A stretch of DNA of 64,000 nucleotides, taken from Flammeovirga aprica JL-4. GTDB lineage: Bacteria; Bacteroidota; Bacteroidia; Cytophagales; Flammeovirgaceae. The translations under genes were made by a program, and so were the position numbers. Under the pieces are notes generated by a model. The model made no database searches, was not told the origin of the DNA, and saw nothing but the letters and a program-made list of their open reading frames with translations. This document shows positions 45,889 through 56,223 of the stretch, in pieces (the stretch's first letter is position 1; each line of letters starts with the position of its first letter). The stretch lies in contig NZ_JABANE010000026.1 of NCBI RefSeq assembly GCF_012844305.1, forward strand, positions 28,981-92,980. Reading direction: 5' to 3'.

Positions 45889-48804
45889 ATGAAAACAAAC
45901 AACCCCCTAGGGTTTTTCAGAGGAATGCTACTACTTGGTAGCATTCTTTTCTGCACTAACCTTTTTGCACAAACAACTATTGAGCTTCAGCAAGCTAGAG
46001 TAAAGTTGGACATTAATGAACAATGGTCTTTTTACAGAGGTGAGAAAGATGAAAAAGTAGTAACAGCTACTTCTTTTGACGATTCTAAATGGGAAAAAGT
46101 CAACGTTCCTCATAGTATGAAACTGTCTTCTAATGAATTAGACAACTGTACTGATTCTTCTTTTCAGAAAACATTCCACCGTTATATTGGATGGTATAGA
46201 AAGCAATTGAAGGTAGAAGCCAATGCAAGCCAGAAAGTATTTTTAGAGTTTGAGGGGGCACATCAACATACTAAACTTTGGGTCAATGGAAAATATGTAG
46301 GTGAAGACATGGTCAGTGGTTTCACACCATTCCACTTTGATGTCACTGACTTTGTTCATAAAGATGGCAAACCAAATACAATTGTACTTAGCGTAGACAA
46401 TAGATTAAATCCTAATATCCCACCTGATGGTGACCGTAGAGATTATATCTTATTTAGTGGGTTATACAGAGATGTGTATTTAGTAGTAAAAAACCCTTTG
46501 AATATTACTTTCAACTGGGAAGATAAATATGCAGGTATTTATATCACTACACCTACTGTCTCTAAAAATAATGCAACTGTCAATATCAGATCTACGGTTA
46601 GGAATGAGCAAAATACAGCCGTTTCAGCTAAAGTAGAACAAAGAATCATTGACAAAGACGGTTATGTAATTGCAAAAGCAATTGATCAACATAAAATCTC
46701 AGCAAATAGCGATCATACTTTCCAACAAACTACAGGCGTCACAGAAAACCTTCATTTATGGTCGATCGATGATCCTTACTTATATAGAGTTCAAACTTTA
46801 GTTTACCAAGACAATCAGCTGATGGATATGGTTGAGAATCCACTAGGGGTCAGAAAGTTTGAGTTTATTGATGGAAAAGGTTTCGTATTAAATGGTACAC
46901 CTGTTGAATTGATTGGTGTCAACAAGCATCAGCAATATCCGTTTGTGGGTGATGCTGTAGCAAATAGTTTACATCGAAAAGATGCGGAGCAATTAAAAGA
47001 AACAGGCTATAATGTAGTACGTCTTGCTCACTACCCTCATGACAATTCATTTATTGAGGCATGTGATGAGTTGGGTATTTTATTAATTGAAGAGGCTCCG
47101 TCATGGATTCACTTTGTAGAGGGTGAATGGTTTGACAACTTGGAGTTAGCGACTAGAATCATGATCCGTAATCACAGAAACAACCCTTCTATTTTGATGT
47201 GGAGCGGTGGACTGAACCATAGAGGTCCAGTAGAAAGATTGCATTACGCTTGTAAAGAGGAAGATCCTACAAGAATGACAGGTTCAAACGGTGCTCCATG
47301 GACGGGACCTGTTCACTCCGGTATTTGTGATATCTACACTCCTATGGACTATCAAAATATGCCTGTTACTGAAAATGACTTCTCTTTCTTATGTGAACAC
47401 GGCTCATCGCATGATGCTTTAACCAACCAATTTGAGGTATCAAAATCCAAAGCATCAGCCAACCGTTTTGGTGTAGCATTATGGACGGCTCATGATTATT
47501 TCTCTTTCCAAAAAGATTGGGGAATGCAACCGAGAAGACCTTTCTCTTTTTATAGAGTGCCTAACCCTGTAAACTTCTGGTATAAGTCTGAAATGACAAC
47601 TACTCCAATGGTTTATATCGGCGATGAAAGAGCAAGTAGAGACAATAAAGTAGTGGTTTTCAGTAACTGCGATGAAGTAGAACTTTACAATAACGGTAAG
47701 TTAGTTGCAAAGCAAAAGCCAGATGATGATCCCAACAGAAGTCACTGCAATTCACCTTCATATACTTTCTTGTTAAATGAAGAAAAAGGTGATTTAAAAG
47801 CAAAAGGATTTATCAGAGGTGTTGAAGTTGCTGATTTCACCTTAAATAAATACGGTAAAGCGTATCAATTGAAATTAGAAATTGAAGAGCAAAACACACC
47901 TATTCTTGCTAGCGGTTCTGACATGAGAATGGTAAGAGCTTATATCTTAGATAAAAATGGAAATCATGTAGTGAACAACGAATCTATGGTTTCATTTAAG
48001 ATTGAAGGCGAAGGTATTTTAGTAGGTGATGCTGAAATTGGAGCTAACCCGAATAAAGCGTATTGGGGTACCGCTTCTATTGTTTTAAGATCTACTTTAA
48101 AAGAAGGAACTTTTAAAATCACAGCAAAAGCAAAAGGCTTAAAGCCTGCAACGATTGAAAGTAAAACGGTGTCTTACAATAAAGATATCCGTCAACAAAA
48201 AATCAAAGATGCATTTAACTATCCTATCGTAAAAGTGGATATGGGTGCCGATGATCAATTGTTACAATTCGGATGGAACCGTTGGGATGGTACTTCAAAA
48301 TCATCTTATACTTTAAAAGATTACAATAATGCTGAGGTAATGGTAAGTGCCAAAAATGGAGAATTGGAGTGGAATACTGCTTTCGGTTTACTGGGTAATC
48401 AACCTTACTTAGCCATGGATGCTGTAAAAGTAAAAGGTGATGATCAATTGGATGTTACATTCAAAAATTTACCAAAAGGTACTTATGAGATTGTCACTTA
48501 CCACCACTCTATCAAAGTTTTAGCAAGAGTAAAGGGCACTGCAATTTTAGAGAAGAAGTTAAATACCTATCAAATTGTAGCCAATGACAGCAAAGGTAAA
48601 AGAACTGTTGTTCATGCCATTGAACCTACAAGTGGTACTAAACTTGGCAATCTCTACCCTGCAAAAGCCAAGTTTGTCGTTTATTCAGATGGCAACGGTG
48701 ATGTAAAATTGACTTTACAAAACCACGCTCAAGATGTTCCTGTTGTCTTAAATGGTTTTGAATTAAGACAGGTAAAAGCGAACGTTTCTACAAAAGAATT
48801 ATAA
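45889..48804 (+). CDS. GH2-family protein lacking the usual acid/base glutamate
   Basis: 971 residues, signal peptide ending NLFAQ. The GH2 fold is clear: jelly roll (INEQWSFYRGEKDEK, LWVNGKYVGE), Ig-like domain, and a barrel starting FVLNGTPVELIGVNKHQQYP. The nucleophile region is kept (FLCEHGSSHD, Glu503). The acid/base site, normally W-S-x-G-N-E, reads W438-S-G-G-L-N-H444 with no Glu. Either another residue serves as acid or catalysis differs. The gene starts one base after the GH86 stop, so it is translationally coupled and surely part of galactan breakdown. Extra C-terminal beta domains of about 250 residues. Confidence 0.88.
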   Translation: MKTNNPLGFFRGMLLLGSILFCTNLFAQTTIELQQARVKLDINEQWSFYRGEKDEKVVTATSFDDSKWEKVNVPHSMKLSSNELDNCTDSSFQKTFHRYIGWYRKQLKVEANASQKVFLEFEGAHQHTKLWVNGKYVGEDMVSGFTPFHFDVTDFVHKDGKPNTIVLSVDNRLNPNIPPDGDRRDYILFSGLYRDVYLVVKNPLNITFNWEDKYAGIYITTPTVSKNNATVNIRSTVRNEQNTAVSAKVEQRIIDKDGYVIAKAIDQHKISANSDHTFQQTTGVTENLHLWSIDDPYLYRVQTLVYQDNQLMDMVENPLGVRKFEFIDGKGFVLNGTPVELIGVNKHQQYPFVGDAVANSLHRKDAEQLKETGYNVVRLAHYPHDNSFIEACDELGILLIEEAPSWIHFVEGEWFDNLELATRIMIRNHRNNPSILMWSGGLNHRGPVERLHYACKEEDPTRMTGSNGAPWTGPVHSGICDIYTPMDYQNMPVTENDFSFLCEHGSSHDALTNQFEVSKSKASANRFGVALWTAHDYFSFQKDWGMQPRRPFSFYRVPNPVNFWYKSEMTTTPMVYIGDERASRDNKVVVFSNCDEVELYNNGKLVAKQKPDDDPNRSHCNSPSYTFLLNEEKGDLKAKGFIRGVEVADFTLNKYGKAYQLKLEIEEQNTPILASGSDMRMVRAYILDKNGNHVVNNESMVSFKIEGEGILVGDAEIGANPNKAYWGTASIVLRSTLKEGTFKITAKAKGLKPATIESKTVSYNKDIRQQKIKDAFNYPIVKVDMGADDQLLQFGWNRWDGTSKSSYTLKDYNNAEVMVSAKNGELEWNTAFGLLGNQPYLAMDAVKVKGDDQLDVTFKNLPKGTYEIVTYHHSIKVLARVKGTAILEKKLNTYQIVANDSKGKRTVVHAIEPTSGTKLGNLYPAKAKFVVYSDGNGDVKLTLQNHAQDVPVVLNGFELRQVKANVSTKEL

Positions 48805-48841
48805 GAAAATAGTAATAATATTTCATTTCATATAATGTGTT

Positions 48842-48877
48842 TCCCTCCTGGACTTTTAGACTAGGAGGGATTTTTTT
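48842..48877. terminator. Terminator after the GH86-GH2 operon
   Basis: Stem tccctcct / aggaggga followed by attttttta on the plus strand, 37 bases past the GH2 stop. It may also serve the convergent acetyltransferase gene. Confidence 0.8.
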
Positions 48878-48887
48878 ATCACTATTC

Positions 48888-49313
48888 TTAGAGTTTTTTC
48901 ACCAAACAGTAAGTAGTATGTCCTTTAGGATAATCTTTCAATTCTCCATAAACTTCATATCCTTGTTTCTCATAAAAAGGACGGGCTTGAAAACTTAATG
49001 TTTCAGTACGCATATATTCAAAACCTTTATCCATTGCAAATTGCTCTGCAGCAGACATCAGCTTACTTCCCACTCCCATACCACGAGCTTCTTCAGAAAT
49101 CCAAAGTAATTCAATGATACAATAATTCCAGAATGCACATGCTCTTATTCCACCTAACACTTTACCTTCATCATCCTTCACAAAAACAGCAAACTTGGTG
49201 TCTTCTTCAAATACAACTTCATCTGGAATATAGTTTTGGTTGTAGCTTTCTATGCCTTTGCTGATGGTTTTAAGATCTTCTTTACTTGGTGCTGAAGTAA
49301 CTTCTATTTTCAT
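48888..49313 (-). CDS. GNAT-family N-acetyltransferase
   Basis: 141 residues. The acetyl-CoA-binding motif A is LLWISEEARGMGVGSKLMSAAE (signature RGMGVG), and the C-terminal motif B region is FYEKQGYEVYGEL. Cytoplasmic. The acceptor substrate is unknown. It is convergent to the GH86-GH2 operon and probably unrelated to it. Confidence 0.88.
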   Translation of the reverse strand: MKIEVTSAPSKEDLKTISKGIESYNQNYIPDEVVFEEDTKFAVFVKDDEGKVLGGIRACAFWNYCIIELLWISEEARGMGVGSKLMSAAEQFAMDKGFEYMRTETLSFQARPFYEKQGYEVYGELKDYPKGHTTYCLVKKL

Positions 49314-49517
49314 CTTTCAAAATATAGATTAATACTTTCTTTTGTTTTAATGATAAAATTGTCCTAAAATATCATTTAATCAAAACGCTCATATGTATCA
49401 ACCTATTCCATTATGAAAGTTTTGCAAGATAGGAATTAATCATACTTACTAAAAATCGATACTTTTACATTAGATATTCATCTAAAGACACTGACTACAA
49501 TTATATTTTTTAAAAGT

Positions 49518-50963
49518 ATGAATAAAAGATTTTTTTTGGTGATTATTAAACTGCTAATAATTACACCTTGTTTTTCGGATTCACATAAAGAAAAAAAACC
49601 TAATATTTTAATCATCAATGTTGATGATATGGGTTGGACTGATGTTGGGTATATGGGCAATGATGTTTACCGCACTCCAAATATCGATCAACTATCAAAA
49701 GAAAGTATGATTTTTATGAATGGGTATGCTGGTGCTGCCAATTGTGCTCCTTCAAGAGCTTGTTTGCTTACTGGACAAACCACCACCCGACATGGTATTT
49801 ATACTGTTGGTCCTTCTACAAGAGGAGAAGATTACACACGAAAAATTGAGCCTATTGAGAATCATGCTCATTTACCAAAAGAGGCTTTGACCATTGGAAA
49901 TATTTTTAAGCAAAATGGATATCAAACTGCCGCCTTTGGTAAGTGGCATGTCAGTCGAAAAGCTGAAGATTATGGTTTTGATTATGCTAGAGGAACGAGT
50001 CATCAAGGGCACCCTCCTTCTTATATTAGCCCCTATAAACTCTCTAACTTAACGGATGGTGAAAAGGGAGAATATTTAACTGATAGAATAACAAATGAGG
50101 TAATTCATTATTTAAAAAATGAAAGAAAAAAAGAACAGCCGTTTTTAATTTACTTACCTTACTATGCAGTACATACTCCTCTTATGGTTAAGCCAGGATC
50201 TGCAAAAAAATATAAAGGAAAGAAACAATTAGATGGGGCTCCACTTAATCCACATTATGCTGCATTAGTAGAAAATACAGACTGGAATATAGGGCGTTTA
50301 CTTGGAGTTCTTGAAGATTTAAAATTAACTGATGATACAATCGTCATTTTCACTTCAGATAACGGAGGTATTTACTCAATATCACATCAGTTAGGTTTAA
50401 GAGCTGGAAAGGGTTCTTATTATGAAGGTGGATTAAAAGTACCAATGCTTTTTAAGTGGAAGGGACATTGGGAAGCAGGAAAAAAGATTGACACGAAAGT
50501 AACACAGCTCGATTTCTTGCCTACGTTAGCAGAAATTACGAATAGTACAATTCCTGAAGGTTACGCTTTAGATGGTAATTCGATTGCTCCTTTACTAACT
50601 GGAAAAGGTAAATTTGATAAAAAACGGGCGTTAGTCTATCATTTCCCTATTTATTTACAAGCATATGAAAAAGGTGGTGATGATGCTAGAGATGCTTTAT
50701 TTAGAACTCGACCTGGGTCTGTGGTGATACAAGGAGATTGGAAAATGCACTATTATTATGAAGACCAAAAAATGGAGCTTTATAATTTGGTTGAAGATCC
50801 TTCAGAACGTAATAATTTAGTAGATAAATACACTAAGCGAGCTGATAAAATGTATAAGTATTTACAGGAGTGGCTAGAAGAAAGAGATGGTAAAATTCCT
50901 ACTCAGCCTAACCCTAAATATGATGCTGAAAGAGAACAAGCTGAATTACAAAAATACCTTTAG
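49518..50963 (+). CDS. S1-family formylglycine sulfatase, exported
   Basis: 481 residues. Hydrophobic N-terminus ending ITPC, so either a signal peptide or lipoprotein signal. The metal site starts IINVDDMGW. The full formylglycine motif is C76-A-P-S-R80, within NCAPSRACLLTGQ, and FTSDNGG supplies later ligands. It should remove sulfate esters from algal galactan after Cys76 is oxidised. It has its own terminator. A weak -7-like TACTTTTA lies about 50 bases upstream. Confidence 0.92.
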   Translation: MNKRFFLVIIKLLIITPCFSDSHKEKKPNILIINVDDMGWTDVGYMGNDVYRTPNIDQLSKESMIFMNGYAGAANCAPSRACLLTGQTTTRHGIYTVGPSTRGEDYTRKIEPIENHAHLPKEALTIGNIFKQNGYQTAAFGKWHVSRKAEDYGFDYARGTSHQGHPPSYISPYKLSNLTDGEKGEYLTDRITNEVIHYLKNERKKEQPFLIYLPYYAVHTPLMVKPGSAKKYKGKKQLDGAPLNPHYAALVENTDWNIGRLLGVLEDLKLTDDTIVIFTSDNGGIYSISHQLGLRAGKGSYYEGGLKVPMLFKWKGHWEAGKKIDTKVTQLDFLPTLAEITNSTIPEGYALDGNSIAPLLTGKGKFDKKRALVYHFPIYLQAYEKGGDDARDALFRTRPGSVVIQGDWKMHYYYEDQKMELYNLVEDPSERNNLVDKYTKRADKMYKYLQEWLEERDGKIPTQPNPKYDAEREQAELQKYL

Positions 50964-50991
50964 AGCAATTCTTGAAATCAGAAGTTATAAA

Positions 50992-51036
50992 AATGGCCCG
51001 CTAGGAAGTTATATTACTACACCTTAGCGGGCCATT
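50992..51036 (+). terminator. Hairpin after the second sulfatase
   Basis: Perfect 12-bp stem (aatggcccgcta / tagcgggccatt), GC-rich, with a 21-base loop. The T run afterwards is poor, so termination efficiency is uncertain. Confidence 0.65.
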
Positions 51037-51053
51037 GTATAAATTTATTATGA

Positions 51054-51215
51054 TAAGTACTCTATCGAAATTAGCTTATACTATTTATCATTATTTTTTA
51101 CGATTATTTCATCTAAAAAACTTTTAATAGAACCACTATTAATGCGTTTTTTAACTTCATACTCACAAAAACTAAATAGAAAACTAGATATAAGTTAATT
51201 TCGACAGAATACTTA
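51054..51215. repeat. 162-bp MITE-like element, copy 1
   Basis: Begins taagtac and ends atactta, with a central palindrome (aaaaaacttttaatag, aacca, ctattaatgcgtttttt). Exactly the same length as the copy at 56224 and similar to it in reverse complement. Its right end directly abuts the stop codon of the histidine kinase gene at 51216. The ends fit a TA target duplication, as in Tc1/mariner/IS630-type MITEs. No transposase. Confidence 0.75.
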
Positions 51216-52574
51216 TTAGAACCAAACCGTAAACTCCGCGCCTTCATCAATCGAAGAAATAACTGTCAATCGACCTTTGTTATTTCTCATAATTTGTCTT
51301 GACAAACTTAAACCAATACCTGTATGTCCTTTTTTCGTGGTAAAGAAAGGAACAAAAATTCTTGACAATGCATCGGTTTCAATACCAGAACCATTATCTA
51401 TCACCTGTAAAACAGGTCGGTTGGTTTGATCATCTTGTTTACAAATAATCGTCACCTTGCCTTTCTCCTTGCCTTCCAATTCTTCCAAGGCATTTTTGAT
51501 TAAGTTCTGGATCACCTCACTCAGTTGCTGAGGATCAGAAGTAACCATTAGGCCTTCCACTTGAATATCCAATTCAATCTCAATACCTTTTTCGATACCG
51601 ATTGGTTCATACTGAATGAGTGTTTCCTTACAAAGTTCACCCAGATTGATATGCTGAGGTTCACTCTCTCTCAAGTGGGCCATTACTCTGAAGTCTTCCG
51701 CCAATTTTGACATCTGATGACTTCTTTGCTGAATGGTATTTAAAGCTAAATTTAAATCTTCGAAATCTTCTGCAGTAGGTATTTCAGATCTTTCTAAAAT
51801 ACCTTCTTTTATATACTCTAACTCTGCACTTACTGTATCACTCAATGACGAAATTGGAGCCATGGCATTCATAATTTCATGTGTCAAAACAGTAATTAAT
51901 GACTCCCATGCCTTGATTTCTACTTTCTCCAATTCCTCTGCTACCCTTGTGATATTAAAGATATTGATTACTTCTCCTTTCACATAGACAGTCATTTTTT
52001 GAATCAAAACCTTATCTACATTGTATTTCCCCTTCAATTCACTTTGATAACTTTCTATATCATCATCGCTCGTGAAAATTGCATATAGAGAGGGAAACGA
52101 ATCTTTAAAATCCAGAATGTTAGTGGTTTTTATACCAGAAAAAAACCTTTTTGTGGTCAGGTTAGAAAAGACAATTTTTCCCGAAGGATCAAAAGCAATT
52201 AAACCTGAGTCAACATGCTGTGCGATACTTTTATAAAACATCAAATCAGACTCTCTATTGGATCTAAGTTCTTTGAAGCGGTCCAATGCAGAGGCCAATG
52301 ATTTATTGAGTTCATTTTGAATATCGCCAGAGGCATTCACAGAAAAAGTTTGTGTAAAGTCGTCGTAGTTAATAGCGTCTAAAAACTTCTTCATTTCAAA
52401 AGCAATACCACTTAATTTCTGAATCAATAGATATACTTGATACGCAAGCAATCCAAAAATAAAGATGGTTGTTGCCAAGTATTCCTTCAGTAAAAAGAAA
52501 CTCAAGGCAATTGCAGTTAAAACGAGAAGAAAAACTCTAAGTGAAACCTGAAGTTTGAATTGTTTATAAACCAT
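51216..52574 (-). CDS. NtrY-like membrane sensor histidine kinase
   Basis: 452 residues. Two N-terminal membrane helices (residues 10-55), a PAS-like region (about 115-215), then HisKA with the His of VLTHEIMNAMAPIS near 233. HATPase follows, with N box LIKNALEEL, DNGSGI and GHTGIGLSLS motifs. Overlaps the response regulator gene by 11 bases, so the two are coexpressed. The set resembles NtrY/NtrX-type sigma-54 control. The signal is unknown. The stop codon abuts a 162-bp repeat. Confidence 0.92.
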   Translation of the reverse strand: MVYKQFKLQVSLRVFLLVLTAIALSFFLLKEYLATTIFIFGLLAYQVYLLIQKLSGIAFEMKKFLDAINYDDFTQTFSVNASGDIQNELNKSLASALDRFKELRSNRESDLMFYKSIAQHVDSGLIAFDPSGKIVFSNLTTKRFFSGIKTTNILDFKDSFPSLYAIFTSDDDIESYQSELKGKYNVDKVLIQKMTVYVKGEVINIFNITRVAEELEKVEIKAWESLITVLTHEIMNAMAPISSLSDTVSAELEYIKEGILERSEIPTAEDFEDLNLALNTIQQRSHQMSKLAEDFRVMAHLRESEPQHINLGELCKETLIQYEPIGIEKGIEIELDIQVEGLMVTSDPQQLSEVIQNLIKNALEELEGKEKGKVTIICKQDDQTNRPVLQVIDNGSGIETDALSRIFVPFFTTKKGHTGIGLSLSRQIMRNNKGRLTVISSIDEGAEFTVWF

Positions 52575-53952
52575 GTTTTTCGAGTCTTCTGTACAGCGAG
52601 GCTCTTGTTAAACCAAGTGATTTTGCAGCTTTAGAGATGTTTCCAGAGTATTTACTTACTGCTTTCTGAATCATCATCTTTTCCACAGTATCTAAATCGA
52701 ATTCAGATAAATCGAACTCTTCCTCTTCTTTATTTTTTTCTACTAAGAACGTGAAATCCATTGGCTGAAGGGTATCACTATCCGCCATAATTACAGCTCT
52801 TTCCAAAGCGTGCTGCAATTCCCTTACGTTACCCGGCCAATAATATTTCTGTAGTTTTTTCATAGTAGAAGAAGCCACTTTTAAAGGTCCTCTTCTGTAT
52901 TTCTTTGCATATGTTTCTAAGAAATGAGATACCAATAAAGGTATATCCTCTATTCTATCTCTTAAAGGTGGCAAGTGAATCTCCACCGTATTGATACGAT
53001 AAAGCAAATCCTGACGGAATTCCTTATTCTCTACCATTTCATATACCGGCATGTTGGTTGCACAAACCAATCGAATATCAATGCTGATCGGTCGGTTATC
53101 ACCTACTCTTGTCACTTCTCTTTTCTGAAGAACAGTCAATAATTTAGACTGCAAAGTCATTGGTAAGTTACCTATTTCATCTAGGAACAGAGTACCTTTA
53201 TTGGCAATCTCAAAACGACCTGCTCTATCTTCACGGGCATCTGTAAATGCACCTTTTTTATGACCAAATAATTCGGATTGGAAAAGCGTTTCAGAAATAG
53301 ATCCCATATCTACTCCAATAAATACCTTTTCATTTCTAAGAGATTGCTCATGAATCGCTCTTGCAATTACTTCCTTACCCGTACCGTTTTCACCTAAAAT
53401 TAAAATGTTGGCATCTGTTTTAGCTACCTTACTAATAAGAGCAAAAACCTTCTTCATTGCAGGGCTATCACCAATCACAATACCTTCACCACTTCCAGTT
53501 TTACTTAAAGCAGATGAAAGTTGTGTCTTTTCCTCCTTCAACACCTTCACCTGATCATATGATTTCCTCAAACGTGCAGCAGAAGTAAGCGTTGCAATCA
53601 ATTTTTCATTGTTCCAAGGTTTCAACACAAAATCAGTTGCCCCTTGTTTCACCGCATTTACAGCCGTTTCAACATCGCCATAAGCAGTAATCATTACAAC
53701 AACCGCGTTAGGATCAATCTCTAAAATCTGCTCCAACCAATGAAAACCTTCTTTTCCACTTGTGGTATCCTTTGTAAAGTTCATATCCAAAAGAATCACA
53801 TCATAAGAGTCATTCTTCAATAAGAACGGAATCTTGCCAGGGTTGCTTTCTACCTGAACTAAATCTGCCTGTTTCTTCAACAACATTTTTGCAGCCAGCA
53901 AAATGTCTTCATTATCATCTATTACAAGGATTTTCCCTAGTGGTTTACTCAT
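52564..53952 (-). CDS. NtrC-family sigma-54-dependent response regulator
   Basis: 462 residues. REC domain at 1-125 with phospho-acceptor Asp in [11 protein letters not shown]+ domain at about 158-395 with Walker A GENGTGKE, the sigma-54 contact loop as GAFTDA (the common form is GAFTGA), and Walker [11 protein letters not shown]. The C-terminal Fis-type helix-turn-helix ends [20 protein letters not shown]. It activates sigma-54 promoters when phosphorylated by the overlapping kinase. It lies inside the galactan region, but control of those genes is not shown. Confidence 0.95.
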   Translation of the reverse strand: MSKPLGKILVIDDNEDILLAAKMLLKKQADLVQVESNPGKIPFLLKNDSYDVILLDMNFTKDTTSGKEGFHWLEQILEIDPNAVVVMITAYGDVETAVNAVKQGATDFVLKPWNNEKLIATLTSAARLRKSYDQVKVLKEEKTQLSSALSKTGSGEGIVIGDSPAMKKVFALISKVAKTDANILILGENGTGKEVIARAIHEQSLRNEKVFIGVDMGSISETLFQSELFGHKKGAFTDAREDRAGRFEIANKGTLFLDEIGNLPMTLQSKLLTVLQKREVTRVGDNRPISIDIRLVCATNMPVYEMVENKEFRQDLLYRINTVEIHLPPLRDRIEDIPLLVSHFLETYAKKYRRGPLKVASSTMKKLQKYYWPGNVRELQHALERAVIMADSDTLQPMDFTFLVEKNKEEEEFDLSEFDLDTVEKMMIQKAVSKYSGNISKAAKSLGLTRASLYRRLEKHGL

Positions 53953-54110
53953 TGTGGTACGGTTAGTAAAATTTATTTCATGAAAATAGCTAGACTTCTT
54001 TTAAAAGCCTAAAGCATCCTTAAAAAATGTCCATAAACGAACACATTAAGTTAAATAAATTGTGTATACAATCTTTTGTTTTTAGCATTTTTTAAATATT
54101 AAGTACTCCC

Positions 54111-54354
54111 GTAGGGGCAGACCTATGTGTCTGCCCGCTGTACCACAACACGCACCACCCAATATCCATTTGAAAACCCATATATCTTCTTTTAAAAAGG
54201 AAATCGAATTGGCATTTCAACCGAAACCGTTTTTCATGGGAATGAATATTAAATTTATCATGGTTCTTGTCGTGGTTTATGTAATCATACAGGGTTCATT
54301 ATGAATATGGTTCTTGTGGTGGTTCGGCGGGCAGACAAATAGGTCTGCCCCTAC
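54111..54354. repeat. GTAGGGGCAGAC inverted-repeat element, copy B (244 bp)
   Basis: Termini at 54111-54136 and 54329-54354 match those of copy A. The interior shares near-identical blocks with copy A (caccacccaatatccatttg; tcatgggaatgaatattaaa). Same orientation as copies A and C. Lies between the sigma-54 regulator and the third sulfatase, which are divergent. Confidence 0.85.
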
Positions 54355-54495
54355 ATAATGATGAAATGTAATCAAAAAGCTAATTTACTTTCTTAACCTC
54401 CGACAAAGTGACCACAGACGTCACTCAAAGCTTATTAATTGTAATGCTCCGTTCAATTTTTACGCAAAGAAACATCTCATTGAGCAAGAAAAAAG

Positions 54496-54523
54496 TTGAT
54501 TCCTTACTTTGAATCTAATTTTG
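54496..54523 (+). promoter_or_regulatory. Promoter for the third sulfatase
   Basis: -33 TTG at 54496-54498 and -7 TAATTTTG at 54516-54523, spacing 17. The ATG at 54571 is 47 bases downstream. This argues against the TTG at 54496 as a start codon. Confidence 0.6.
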
Positions 54524-54570
54524 GGTATCAAAAAATTATATGGAATGAAACTGTTATTACTTTTATAATT

Positions 54571-56217
54571 ATGAATAGATTATTTCAACTTCTATGTTTT
54601 ATAATGATTTGTACGTCGTGTACGTCTATCAGCAACAAGCAAAAAACGAAAAAGAAACCTAATATCCTTTTTATCTCTATTGATGACCTTAGGCCTGAAA
54701 TGGGTAGCTATGATAATAGTATTGCCGTTACTCCAAATCTGGATAAGCTTTCTGCTCAAGGGTTACAATTTAATAGAGCGTATTGTCAACAGGCTATTTG
54801 CAGTCCTTCGAGAGCAAGTTTGATGACAGGTGCTCGACCTGAAACTATTAATGTCATTGAAAACTACACTTATTTCAGAGATGAAAATCCTGATATTATT
54901 ACCCTTCCACAGCACTTTAAAGAAAATGGCTATGAGACCATGAACTGTGGTAAAGTGTATCATGCAAAATACAATGATCCTGAAAAGTCTTGGTCAAAAA
55001 AGCCTGACAAGAAATTACTCGGTTATAAATTTAAAGGCCTTGTAGGTGGTTATGCTTTGAAGGAAAATCAAGAAATTTTCAAGAAGAATAAGGCTGAGAT
55101 GATTGCTAAATATGGCAAAGAAGCCAAGTATGGTTTAGGAATGGGACCTGCTTTTGAATGTGTAGATGTTCCTGACAACACCTATATTGACGGTATGAAT
55201 GCTGATCTTGCCATTGCCAATATCAAACAAATGATCACTGAAACCCCAGATAAGCCTTTCTTTATGGGATTAGGGTTTATATCTCCTCATTTAAATTTTG
55301 TGGCTCCGAAAAAGTATTGGGATTTATATGATAGAGATCAAATCAAAGTGAGTACTCAAACGGAAGCGCCAGAAAATGGTGCTGCTATGGGACTACATGC
55401 TTCTTTTGAATTAAGAACAAGGGCAAACATCCCTAATAAAGGAAAAATTGGTGATGATCTCGCTGTTGATTTGATTCATTCTTATTTAGCGACTTCAAGT
55501 TATGTAGACGCTCAAATTGGTAAAGTTATTCAAGCACTGAAGAAAGAAGGTGTTTTGGATAATACCATCATTATGGTGTGGTCTGACCATGGTTATCACT
55601 TAGGTGAAATGGGAATTTGGGGTAAAGCTACCAATTATGAGATCGCTACAAGAGTACCATTAATGGTATGGACTCCCGATCAAAAAAGCAGAGGTGTTCC
55701 TTCTGACGCTTTAGTGGAATTGGTGGATATGTACCCTACTCTTTGTGATTTAGCAGGTCTTGATAAGCCTTCACACTTAGAAGGACAATCTTTTGCTCCT
55801 TTATTGGATCAGCCTAATTTACCTTGGAAAAAAGCTGTTTTCAGCCAATACCCTACACCTGCTTTAAGAGAATGGGCGGCCAATCCTCTTTCTAAAGGAA
55901 TGCGAGAAACATACTTTGGGCCGTTGATTGAAGAGGTTGAGCAAAAAATTAAAGATCAAATGAAAGCTGACTGGGACAGGGCATTATTTGAAAACGATAT
56001 TATGGGATATGCTATGCGTAATAAAGACTATCGTTTGGTGGTTTGGAAAAACCGTAAGCAACCCAATGAAGCTCCCCTTTTTGTTGAGTTGTATGATCAC
56101 AAAAATGATCCAACTGAAACTAAAAACATCGCCTCTTCTTCTCCTGAAATTGTAGCTGAATTAATGGAACAATTGAATAAAGGATGGGAAGGAAATAAAG
56201 CAGGAAAAGAAATTTAA
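54571..56217 (+). CDS. S1-family sulfatase (iduronate-2-sulfatase-like lipoprotein)
   Basis: 548 residues from the ATG at 54571. Lipobox ending CTSC (Cys17). Metal site LFISIDDLRPEMG, formylglycine motif C77-S-P-S-R81 (QAICSPSRASLMTG), and the distal motif WSDHGYHLGEMGIWGK, typical of iduronate-2-sulfatase relatives. In marine Bacteroidota this group also acts on algal galactans and fucans, so the true substrate is open. It is followed by a 162-bp repeat and a Tat-exported oxidoreductase. Confidence 0.92.
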   Translation: MNRLFQLLCFIMICTSCTSISNKQKTKKKPNILFISIDDLRPEMGSYDNSIAVTPNLDKLSAQGLQFNRAYCQQAICSPSRASLMTGARPETINVIENYTYFRDENPDIITLPQHFKENGYETMNCGKVYHAKYNDPEKSWSKKPDKKLLGYKFKGLVGGYALKENQEIFKKNKAEMIAKYGKEAKYGLGMGPAFECVDVPDNTYIDGMNADLAIANIKQMITETPDKPFFMGLGFISPHLNFVAPKKYWDLYDRDQIKVSTQTEAPENGAAMGLHASFELRTRANIPNKGKIGDDLAVDLIHSYLATSSYVDAQIGKVIQALKKEGVLDNTIIMVWSDHGYHLGEMGIWGKATNYEIATRVPLMVWTPDQKSRGVPSDALVELVDMYPTLCDLAGLDKPSHLEGQSFAPLLDQPNLPWKKAVFSQYPTPALREWAANPLSKGMRETYFGPLIEEVEQKIKDQMKADWDRALFENDIMGYAMRNKDYRLVVWKNRKQPNEAPLFVELYDHKNDPTETKNIASSSPEIVAELMEQLNKGWEGNKAGKEI

Positions 56218-56223
56218 ATAAAC

